The position numbers and the translations under genes are program-made. The notes below the pieces were generated by a model, which worked only from the letters and a program-made list of their open reading frames with translations, was not told where the DNA came from and did no database searches. From a virus, in the IMG/VR virus record IMGVR_UViG_3300034417_000014, positions 25,847-89,846 of that record: a stretch of 64,000 nt of DNA; one strand, given 5' to 3'. Positions 57,094-64,000 of the stretch are shown piece by piece; position 1 is the stretch's first letter; every line of letters begins with the position of its first letter.

Positions 57094-57101
57094 CATAAAT
57101 A
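57094..57101 (+). promoter_or_regulatory. late promoter box
   Basis: CATAAATA directly after the portal stop codon. Confidence 0.5.
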
Positions 57102-57123
57102 GTAAGTAGCAATTGGAGATACA

Positions 57124-57339
57124 TTGAAAGCTAAAGAATTAATACTGCGAGAATTTTATTCCCCTGAAGAGGATGAACTATCAAAGGCACACTTCTCCGA
57201 CATTAAACGTCCCAAACTGACGTTAAAGCACTTACACAGTTTGCGGAAAATGAGAGAAGTAAAAGATGTGGACGACCAAGAACATTTAGAGTTAGTCCAA
57301 AAGATTTATGCGCCTGCTGAAGAAGATTCCGGCTTATAA
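57124..57339 (+). CDS. small prohead-region protein (TTG start)
   Basis: 71 residues starting at TTG 57124 with GGAG 6 nt upstream; no ATG fits. Charged, helical (RPKLTLKHLHSLRKMREVKD). Small genes between gp20 and gp21 in T4 encode prohead core proteins (gp67, gp68), which suggests the same role; the sequence match is not clear. Confidence 0.6.
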   Translation: MKAKELILREFYSPEEDELSKAHFSDIKRPKLTLKHLHSLRKMREVKDVDDQEHLELVQKIYAPAEEDSGL

Positions 57340-57342
57340 ATA
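57335..57342 (+). promoter_or_regulatory. late promoter box, exact T4 form
   Basis: TATAAATA overlapping the previous stop codon; 105 bp before ATG 57447. A second box CATAAATA lies at 57391. The hairpin AAATACG / CGTATTT (57344-57366) separates them. Confidence 0.5.
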
Positions 57343-57390
57343 AAAATACGTCTTTTTGGCGTATTTCCACACCTGTTTATTATATATAAA

Positions 57391-57398
57391 CATAAATA
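57391..57398 (+). promoter_or_regulatory. late promoter box
   Basis: CATAAATA, 49 bp before ATG 57447. Confidence 0.55.
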
Positions 57399-57446
57399 CC
57401 GTATGACAAAAGTTAACACTATACTTTTAAAAGGAGATTTCTAAAA

Positions 57447-58364
57447 ATGTCGCATCGTGAAAAACTTGAGCAAATTCTTGATTTACTGATCAACGAAGAA
57501 GCTGATCGTGCGTCTGAAATGCTTCATCAGGTTGTCGTTGAAAAGGCTCGTGAAATTTACGAAGAGCTTGTTGAAGACGAAGAGACGGACGAAGGTGCAG
57601 ACAGCGAAGAAGAAGTAGACGAAAGTTTTGGCGGAGACGTACAAGACCGTTTCTCGCAAAAAATTACAAAAGATAACAACGATATCGATTCTGATGAACT
57701 TTATGACGACGCTGAAGAAGTAGGCGACGATCAAGGTGAAGAAGGCGATGACGTAGATATGGGATTCCAGCCTGGTGAAGAAGGCCAAGGTGAGCAACCA
57801 GTTGAAGACCGCGTTTGCGATCTTGAAGCTGCACTTGCTGATCTTAGATCGGAATTTGATCGTTTAATGGCTGATGAAATTGGTGAGCCAGGACACGAAG
57901 ACTTAGCTGCTGAATACAGCGGTGAAGATGAAACAGATTTCCCAAGCGATGAAGAAGGCGAATATGGCCAAGGCGAAGAAGAAGATGACGTAGAAGAATC
58001 TATGTTTGAAGCTACTAAGTTTTATGCTGAAGTAGGTGATCTCGGCATGGGTTCGGAAGGAAAGTATTCCGGAACTGGTTCCAAATCAGCTGGAGCAGGA
58101 TCAGTTAACAAAACTACTCCTCTTTCCAAAGGCACTGGCAAAATGGAATATGGTCAAGGTCCAACTGAATTTGCTAAATCTGCTGGAGAAGGCAAACAAG
58201 CTGATAAAACAGCTCGTAAAGAAACAGCGCCAACTAACGTTAATGTAAAACAAGGAAGCGTAAATGCAGACTTGTCTGGAGAAGGTAAATTTTCTGGAAC
58301 TGGCGCACACAGCAAGAAAGGCGCAGTTAACACAAAAAGCCCACTTTCTAAAAAGCCTAACTAA
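57447..58364 (+). CDS. acidic prohead core-like protein with basic repeat tail
   Basis: 305 residues in two halves. Residues ~1-200 are extremely acidic (EELVEDEETDEGADSEEEVD). Residues ~205-305 are basic Gly/Ser/Lys-rich with a repeated motif: GKYSGTGSKS...TPLSK near 210 and GKFSGTGAHSKKGAVN...SPLSK near 280. Strong AAGGAG ribosome site. The location between portal and protease and the charge pattern fit a prohead core component that is degraded or packaged; no direct family match. Confidence 0.65.
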   Translation: MSHREKLEQILDLLINEEADRASEMLHQVVVEKAREIYEELVEDEETDEGADSEEEVDESFGGDVQDRFSQKITKDNNDIDSDELYDDAEEVGDDQGEEGDDVDMGFQPGEEGQGEQPVEDRVCDLEAALADLRSEFDRLMADEIGEPGHEDLAAEYSGEDETDFPSDEEGEYGQGEEEDDVEESMFEATKFYAEVGDLGMGSEGKYSGTGSKSAGAGSVNKTTPLSKGTGKMEYGQGPTEFAKSAGEGKQADKTARKETAPTNVNVKQGSVNADLSGEGKFSGTGAHSKKGAVNTKSPLSKKPN

Positions 58365-58375
58365 GAGAAATAAAA

Positions 58376-59002
58376 ATGGCAAACCAGCTATTTGAGTACT
58401 ATGATCCACAACGAGCACACATACTTGTCGAAAGGGGCCCCACGGGCTCCAACGACTTGTTTATGAAGGGCATCTTTGTTCAGGGTGATGTTCGTAATCA
58501 AAATCAGCGTGTTTATCCATTGCACGAAATTACTGAAGCAGTAAATAACGTAAACGAAAGAATTAAGAACCAAATGTCAGTATTAGGTGAATTGGACCAT
58601 CCAGAAGAATTGTCCATTAACTTAGACAGAGTAAGTCACGTTATCACTGAGATGTGGATGCAAGGAAACGACGGCTACGGCAAGTTAAAAATCCTTCCAA
58701 CTCCATGCGGTGAGATTGCTAAAGCATTATTAAGTTCTGGAATATTATTGGGCGTTAGCTCAAGAGGGTCAGGAAACGTTGGGCACGACGGTAGCGTGAG
58801 CGATTTCGAGATGGTAACAGTCGATATTGTTGCACAGCCGAGCGCGCCAGATGCGTTTCCAAAAGCAATCTATGAGAGCTTGTTTAATATGCGTGGTGGA
58901 TCCAGAATACACTCGTTAGCAGAGGCCGCGGTCTATGATAACAGTGCTAAGGTACACCTGCAAACAGATATTATCAAGTTTATTAGAGAATTAAAACTGT
59001 AA
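58376..59002 (+). CDS. 21: prohead core protease gp21
   Basis: 208 residues (T4: 212). Protease motifs: GELDHPE at 71-77 with candidate catalytic His 75, and GVSSRGSG at 126-133 with candidate Ser 128/129, in the herpes-assemblin-like fold. It cuts scaffold and capsid at (I/L)-x-E sites. Next to its substrates gp22 and gp23. Confidence 0.92.
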   Translation: MANQLFEYYDPQRAHILVERGPTGSNDLFMKGIFVQGDVRNQNQRVYPLHEITEAVNNVNERIKNQMSVLGELDHPEELSINLDRVSHVITEMWMQGNDGYGKLKILPTPCGEIAKALLSSGILLGVSSRGSGNVGHDGSVSDFEMVTVDIVAQPSAPDAFPKAIYESLFNMRGGSRIHSLAEAAVYDNSAKVHLQTDIIKFIRELKL

Positions 59003-59016
59003 GGAGACATGACAAC

Positions 59017-60123
59017 ATGGCATCTAAGTTTGAAAAGATCTTGAGTGAAAGCCTTGGTCTTCCACAAGAAGCTAAAGTACAAATTCAAGAAGCTTGGAAT
59101 GAACAGTTGTCTGAAGCAAAAGACAGAATTTCTGCAGAACTCCGTGAGGAATTTGCAAGTAAGTTTGAGCACGACAAGAATACATTGGTGGAATCCATTG
59201 ATAGATTCTTAGAGGACAAAGTTAAACAAGAAATTAGTGAATTTGCCCAAGACAAACGTGATCTCGCAGCTGAACGAGTAAAATATAAAACAGCTATCAA
59301 GGAGCATATTGGTGTTCTTGATAAATTCTTAATGTCTAAAGTCGCTGAAGAAATTCAAGAACTTCATAAAGACAGAGTTAAGATGAAAGAAAGTGTTACA
59401 AATCTTGAAGGATTCTTAGTTACACAATTGTCTGAGGAAATCAAAGAGTTCCACAATGACAAGAAAGAACTTGTGAATCAAAGAGTAAAAATGATCAAAG
59501 AAGGTAAGCAAGCCCTTGTTGAAACAAAGCGTGGGTTTATTACTAAAGCTGCTAAGTTAATTGAAGAAAATATCAACAGTGTATTAAGAAATGAAATTTC
59601 TCAGTACAGAGATGATATTGTTGCAGCTAGAGAAAATGATTTTGGACGTAGAATTTTTGAATCGTTTGTTGCAGAGTACATGACTTCTTACTTGAACGAA
59701 GGTAGTGAAGTTAAGAAAATGCAAAAAGCAGTTTCTCTTAAAGAGAAAGAAATCAAAGTTCTTGAATCTAAAGTTCAAGAAAAACAAGCGTTGACTGAAA
59801 GTGCAAACAAGAAGTTAGCGGTTGCAAACGATATGGTAGCAAGAAGTGCCGTAATGGGAGAGCTTTTAGCGCCGTTGAGTAAAGATAAAAAAGAGATTAT
59901 GAAAGACTTGCTTGGCACTGTTAAAACACAGAACCTTCGCGAATCGTTCAATAAATATCTTCCTGCTGTTCTTAATGAATCGGTAGCTCCTAAAAAAGCA
60001 ACTTTAGTTGAAAGTAAGAACACAGAAAAAACAGGAGATAGGGCACATTCTGTAGCCCAAACAGAAACCAATGCTAACGCTTATGATCTTGCTGAAATAC
60101 GCAGACTGGCCGGCATTAAGTAA
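59017..60123 (+). CDS. 22: prohead scaffold protein gp22
   Basis: 368 residues (T4: 269), almost entirely charged helix with repeated 'F.....DKVKQEI.EF..DK..L...RVK' units of about 40 residues in the first half (KVKQEISEFAQDKRDLAAER; EIQELHKDRVKMKESV). It is the core scaffold removed by gp21. Ends DLAEIRRLAGIK. AAGGAG upstream. Confidence 0.85.
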   Translation: MASKFEKILSESLGLPQEAKVQIQEAWNEQLSEAKDRISAELREEFASKFEHDKNTLVESIDRFLEDKVKQEISEFAQDKRDLAAERVKYKTAIKEHIGVLDKFLMSKVAEEIQELHKDRVKMKESVTNLEGFLVTQLSEEIKEFHNDKKELVNQRVKMIKEGKQALVETKRGFITKAAKLIEENINSVLRNEISQYRDDIVAARENDFGRRIFESFVAEYMTSYLNEGSEVKKMQKAVSLKEKEIKVLESKVQEKQALTESANKKLAVANDMVARSAVMGELLAPLSKDKKEIMKDLLGTVKTQNLRESFNKYLPAVLNESVAPKKATLVESKNTEKTGDRAHSVAQTETNANAYDLAEIRRLAGIK

Positions 60124-60145
60124 ACTAGGAGAGGATTAACCTAAA

Positions 60146-61333
60146 ATGAAACAAAATCTTTTCGAAAGCAATTGGGCAACAACTAAAGAAGCCCTTCTCG
60201 AAGGTGTACAAGGAAAACGTAAAGAGTCTTTAAGCGTAGTTCTTGAAAATACACGTAAATATATCGCTGAAAATGCGTCCGCTGGTGCTACACAAGCTGG
60301 TAACATCGCTACAATCAACAAAGTTATGCTTCCGTTGATTCGTCGTGTTATGCCTTCTGTTATCGCTAACGAAATTCTCGGCGTACAACCAATGACTGGT
60401 CCAGTTGGACAGATCCATACTTTGCGTGTTCGTTATGCGAATACAAAAGCTGGTATCACTGCTGGTACTGAAGCATTAGGACCATTTGATATTGCTAAAG
60501 CATATTCTGGTAACGAAGCACTTAACGGTGGCTCGAACCCACTTCCAGGCGCTGATCGTACAGCACGTCTTGAAGGTCGCGCTGGTAACCAAATGTCCGT
60601 GCAAATCTTGAAAGAAACAGTTGAAGCTAAAACTCGTCGTTTGAGCGCTCGCTGGACTTTTGAAGCTGCACAAGATGCTAACGCAATTCACGGCATCGAC
60701 GTTGAAGCTGAAATTCTTCAAGCATTGGCACAAGAAATCACTGTTGAAATCGACCAAGAGTTGTTGAACAACTTGCGCGTTCTTTCTGGACCAGCTCCAG
60801 TAACATTCGACCAAGCTGCGGTATCTGGTACTGCTACTTACGTTGGTGACGAGCACGCTGCTCTTGCAGTTATGATTAACCAACAAGCTAACCTTGTTGC
60901 TGCACGTACACGTCGTGGCGCTGCTAACTGGGCAGTTGTTTCCCCAAACACATTGACCATTCTTCAGTCTGCTACTACATCTAGCTTTGCACGTACAACA
61001 GAAGGAACATTTGAAGCTCCTACAAACACTAAGTTTGTTGGTACTTTGAACAGCTCCATGAAAGTTTATGTTGACCAATATGCTTCCGACGCTGAAAAAG
61101 TGTTGATCGGCTACAAAGGCGCAACAGAAACTGACGCAGCAGCGTTTTATTGCCCATACATTCCGTTAATGAGCGTTGGACCAGTTATTGATCCAAACAC
61201 ATTTGAACCTGTTGTTTCGTTCTTGACACGTTACGGATACTTGGAACTTACCAACACTGCTAACTCGCTTGGCAATGCGGCTGACTACTTGTCGTCCGTT
61301 GGTATCAACTCCGCTAACTTGAAATTCTTCTAA
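60146..61333 (+). CDS. 23: major capsid protein gp23
   Basis: 395 residues (T4: 521), a compact form. Motifs: NIATINKVMLPLIRRVMPSV near 52, NEILGVQPMTGPVGQIHTLR near 75, and LEGRAGNQMSVQILKETVEA near 145. A likely gp21 cut lies after Glu 42 (YIAE then NAS), which fits the (I/L)-x-E rule and the removal of an N-terminal propeptide. HK97-type fold. Codon use is the most regular in the window, as expected for a highly expressed gene. Followed by a strong terminator. Confidence 0.95.
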   Translation: MKQNLFESNWATTKEALLEGVQGKRKESLSVVLENTRKYIAENASAGATQAGNIATINKVMLPLIRRVMPSVIANEILGVQPMTGPVGQIHTLRVRYANTKAGITAGTEALGPFDIAKAYSGNEALNGGSNPLPGADRTARLEGRAGNQMSVQILKETVEAKTRRLSARWTFEAAQDANAIHGIDVEAEILQALAQEITVEIDQELLNNLRVLSGPAPVTFDQAAVSGTATYVGDEHAALAVMINQQANLVAARTRRGAANWAVVSPNTLTILQSATTSSFARTTEGTFEAPTNTKFVGTLNSSMKVYVDQYASDAEKVLIGYKGATETDAAAFYCPYIPLMSVGPVIDPNTFEPVVSFLTRYGYLELTNTANSLGNAADYLSSVGINSANLKFF

Positions 61334-61360
61334 TACTAACCTGTTAGAAAACTTCATACT

Positions 61361-61383
61361 AAAGCCCCGCAAGGGGCTTTTTT
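61361..61383 (+). terminator. terminator after gp23
   Basis: AAAGCCCC, GCAA loop, GGGGCTTT, then TTT. Confidence 0.9.
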
Positions 61384-61410
61384 ATTGACTAAAGAAAATG
61401 GGTAAAAATA

Positions 61411-61418
61411 GATAAATA
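61411..61418 (+). promoter_or_regulatory. late promoter box
   Basis: GATAAATA, 24 bp before ATG 61443 and 18 bp before the first possible start at 61437. Confidence 0.6.
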
Positions 61419-61436
61419 CTAGAAATAATGTAAGGT

Positions 61437-63764
61437 GTGATAATGTCTGATAAAATTAAATTTCTAGACCAACTTGTTTTTGTTAAGAACACTCCGACTA
61501 CAACTAAGAGAGTTTTCTTTGATATTAACAGCAGCGGCGATTTAGAAATTCGTGGTCCTGGAGTTAGAGATAACACTACTACAACTGCCACTGGTGGATT
61601 AAGAGTTTATTCAACGTCTACGTTTTTAGGTTCTCTCCATGCAGACGGCGGCATTGTAACTCCTCCAGGAGTTACTTCTGAGTTTAGCAGTATTACTGTC
61701 GGCTCACCAACAGATCCAACAACGACAGAAGTTGCATTAATTCAAGGTAGTTTGCGTATTACTGGAGATGTTGCTATTGCAGGAACAATTGTTAACACTA
61801 GTCAGGAAGATTTGCTAGTTACAGACAACAAAATAGTTTTAAATAGCGGCGAAACTGGCGATGGCATAACAACAGGCACGGCTGGTATACTTATAGACAG
61901 GGGAACACTTGCAACTGTTGCGATACAATTTATAGAAGGCACACTTGCTTGGGACTTAAACGCTCCTGCAAAGAAAAGCGACGCTGGCGCAGCAACCCTT
62001 TTGCCTGCCAACCCAAGAATTATTAACGTTGCAGATCCTGTTAATGCTCAAGATGTTGCTACAAAACACTATATTCAAACTGCCATATCTCTTGACACTT
62101 TAAACGATGTGGTTATAACTGCCCCAGCGGCAAAGCAATATGTTAGGCACAACGGAACAAATTGGACTAACTCCTCTTCGTATTTTACAGATTTAGCAGA
62201 TGTTTCTGTAGGTTTAGCAGCAGGGTATTTGCGATGGGATACAACATCTAGCACTATGAAGTATGACGCCCTTGTTCCGTGGGCATCGTTATCTAACGTC
62301 TCTGCTGTTTCTAAACTTGGTCAAGGCAGTTTAAAGTTTTTGACAGATGTTGATTCATCACTAAGCAGTGTTACTGCTGGCACAGTGTTGAGAAACGATG
62401 GCACAAAATGGACTCACGCGGTATTAGCGTACACTGATCTTAGTGGAACACCAACAAACAACACTTATACTTTTGTTGGTTTAAGCGACACTAACGATAC
62501 TAAAGTCAACAACGGTTTCTTAAGATGGAATGGTACTGCGACTACTATAAATTATCAAGCAACAATACCTGCTTCAGACATTACTGGACTAGCCGCAGTT
62601 GCTACTGGCGGAGCATTAAGCACTCTTGATAATATTGTTGACGTGACTCTTACTGCTCCTGCTGCTGGACATTTGTTGTCGCATAACGGCACTGTTTGGG
62701 TAAACGTTCCGCCTCCTTCCACTAGTAGAATTCAAGATGCTGCAAACGTAACATACGTCGATGTTGATGACGTTGCGAACACAGTTACAGTTAAAGCTAA
62801 CACGGGCGGCAACATCGTCTTAAACACTGCTGATGGTAAGGTAATCATTAGTAACGTTGCTAGTACAGAAAGTCAAATTACATCGCCTAATGGAATAAAC
62901 ATTGGTGTCAATTCTACAACAACACCAACAGTTAAAATCCAAGGGTTGCAATATCCGAATACTGATGGTACTGATGGGCAAGTGTTAAAAACTAATGGTG
63001 CAGCAGTGTTATCATGGTATACTCCGCCAGTACCAACATACACCTTTTTAGCATTAACAGATACTCCATCTTCATACACTAGTCAAGCTGGCAAACTGGT
63101 TTCAGTTAATACTGCGGGCACCGGGTTAGAGTTTATTGCGCCACCAAGTCCAAACAGCTCTCTTACTGGCAGTTTAGTTCCTGCAACAACTAACTCAATT
63201 AGTTTAGGATCAGCAGCTAATTATTGGGCCAACGGCTATGTTACTAATCTTTCTACACAGTCGATTTTGCCAGTAAACAGCAACACTGGGGTCGGGTCTG
63301 GTGCAATATCTAATATAGGTAGCACTACTGCACCGTACGATAAAATTTATGCTGCGAGCATACAAGGTTACTCTGCAGACTTAGCAGAACGATATGAAGC
63401 AGATGCAATTTACCCGATTGGAACAGTAGTTAAAATTGGAGGCGATAAGGAAATTACAATCGCAGACAAATATTTAGACAAAGATACATTTGGTGTTATT
63501 TGTGATAATCCAGCATACGGTATGAATAGCTGGGCAGGCACACAAGATACGCATCCGTTTGTAACTATGGTAGGTAGAGTTCCTGTTTTAATTCATGGCC
63601 CTGCCAAAAAAGGACAACGTATTATAACTGGGACGATTCCAGGGACTGCAATTGCAGTAGATTACGATAAAGGATGGCACAACAGCATTGTTGGTAGAGT
63701 GCTACAAGACAAAGCATCCACAGATGTTGGATTAACTCTGTGTGTTGTACAAGTAAAAATTTGA
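61437..63764 (+). CDS. fibre-like virion protein (775 residues)
   Basis: ATG 61443 (after GTGTGATA) is an alternative to the upstream 61437 opening. The middle holds at least five copies of a 'L.DV........G..L..NGT.W' unit (LNDVVITAPAAKQYVRHNGT; IVDVTLTAPAAGHLLSHNGT), typical of phage fibres. LGSAANYWANGY links it to the leftward fibres. The C-terminal ~130 residues (SADLAERYEADAIYPIGTVV then KIGGDKEIT) form a distinct end domain seen in other phage fibres and reminiscent of intramolecular chaperone/auto-processing domains. Whether it decorates head or tail is not known. Confidence 0.7.
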   Translation: MIMSDKIKFLDQLVFVKNTPTTTKRVFFDINSSGDLEIRGPGVRDNTTTTATGGLRVYSTSTFLGSLHADGGIVTPPGVTSEFSSITVGSPTDPTTTEVALIQGSLRITGDVAIAGTIVNTSQEDLLVTDNKIVLNSGETGDGITTGTAGILIDRGTLATVAIQFIEGTLAWDLNAPAKKSDAGAATLLPANPRIINVADPVNAQDVATKHYIQTAISLDTLNDVVITAPAAKQYVRHNGTNWTNSSSYFTDLADVSVGLAAGYLRWDTTSSTMKYDALVPWASLSNVSAVSKLGQGSLKFLTDVDSSLSSVTAGTVLRNDGTKWTHAVLAYTDLSGTPTNNTYTFVGLSDTNDTKVNNGFLRWNGTATTINYQATIPASDITGLAAVATGGALSTLDNIVDVTLTAPAAGHLLSHNGTVWVNVPPPSTSRIQDAANVTYVDVDDVANTVTVKANTGGNIVLNTADGKVIISNVASTESQITSPNGINIGVNSTTTPTVKIQGLQYPNTDGTDGQVLKTNGAAVLSWYTPPVPTYTFLALTDTPSSYTSQAGKLVSVNTAGTGLEFIAPPSPNSSLTGSLVPATTNSISLGSAANYWANGYVTNLSTQSILPVNSNTGVGSGAISNIGSTTAPYDKIYAASIQGYSADLAERYEADAIYPIGTVVKIGGDKEITIADKYLDKDTFGVICDNPAYGMNSWAGTQDTHPFVTMVGRVPVLIHGPAKKGQRIITGTIPGTAIAVDYDKGWHNSIVGRVLQDKASTDVGLTLCVVQVKI

Positions 63765-63770
63765 TAAATA
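63763..63770 (+). promoter_or_regulatory. late promoter box
   Basis: GATAAATA, 25 bp before ATG 63796, overlapping the previous stop. Confidence 0.6.
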
Positions 63771-63795
63771 GTATTAATATTTGGAGATTTAGGAA

Positions 63796-64000
63796 ATGAC
63801 TTTAAGAGTACACGGCGGCATTATTACAGATCAAATGCTGAAAGGTAAGTTGCGTTATTACAAAATGACTGGCCCTTTTGCAAACACAATTAGCACCGGC
63901 ACTGTGATTATTCCGAATGCTTCTGTTTCTGGTGGCGACCCATTAGTGGTTGCACAGTTTACAGTTGGCGCCGGCATGCCAGTTCCTGGCAGCGCAGCAG
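63796..64000 (+). CDS. start of a further virion protein (cut by window edge)
   Basis: ATG 63796 after TTAGGAA; 68 residues visible, starting MTLRVHGGIITDQMLKGKLR and rich in Gly, Val and Thr, beta-looking. Its own late box precedes it. Probably structural; identity not determinable from the fragment. Confidence 0.6.
   Translation, partial: MTLRVHGGIITDQMLKGKLRYYKMTGPFANTISTGTVIIPNASVSGGDPLVVAQFTVGAGMPVPGSAA

Overview
The window is a contiguous piece of an AT-rich, T4-superfamily myovirus (tailed phage) genome. The sequence itself supports this: a full T4-type head module (portal gp20, prohead protease gp21, scaffold gp22, major capsid gp23), baseplate genes (gp25, gp6, gp53, a gp5-type spike, gp26-type hub protein), a tape measure, the late sigma factor gp55 and the recombination nuclease pair gp47/gp46. 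Only the 'virion + late control' core is T4-like. The early region, the giant tail gene and several RNA and promoter elements are not T4 textbook features. The host cannot be read from the sequence; the early promoters match the bacterial sigma-70 consensus (TTGACA / 17 bp / TATAAT).

Region 1 (1-12.4 kb, + strand): about forty very small early genes (40-190 residues), mostly unidentified. They are driven by 26 copies of one promoter design in which the -35 box, the 17-bp spacer and a downstream box (GTTTACACACTAAA) are kept. Many copies carry an inverted repeat in the spacer, or share their -35 with a terminator hairpin or with the stop codon of the previous gene. One short gene at 10.8-11.1 kb is transcribed leftward with its own promoter and terminator. 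Two non-coding stretches (10.36-10.76 and 12.17-12.58 kb) hold short repeats, including an 18-bp tandem array.

Region 2 (12.6-16.5 kb, + strand): an uninterrupted operon of 14 small genes, nearly all overlapping start-to-stop. Their products are divergent relatives of one another (C-terminal signature D-x-x-M/L-x-L-K-x-G). No known function was recognised. This is the strongest candidate for an undescribed system.

Region 3 (16.5-44.5 kb, - strand): the baseplate and fibre operon. In transcription order: tube-cap-like protein, gp53, a hub protein, gp5-like spike, then (after a lone + strand gene) gp25, a large gp6, a 3766-residue giant protein in the gp7 position, a 45-codon ORF, a 208-residue virion protein, and three paralogous fibres. 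Two fibres are each followed by a tail fibre assembly chaperone; the third carries its own S74 chaperone domain.

Region 4 (44.5-51.3 kb, + strand): gp55, gp47, gp46, a glycosyltransferase with a long helical N-terminus, a GIY-YIG endonuclease-like gene, then 1.1 kb without genes. That gap has a sigma-70 promoter, many stable hairpins and a terminator, and probably encodes a structured RNA of about 725 nt.

Region 5 (51.35-64 kb): three leftward baseplate hub assembly genes, then rightward tape measure, portal, two small/acidic core proteins, protease, scaffold, capsid, a 775-residue fibre and the start of one more virion gene. Boxes of the form GATAAATA/CATAAATA/TATAAATA precede the structural transcription units and are read here as the late promoters used by gp55.
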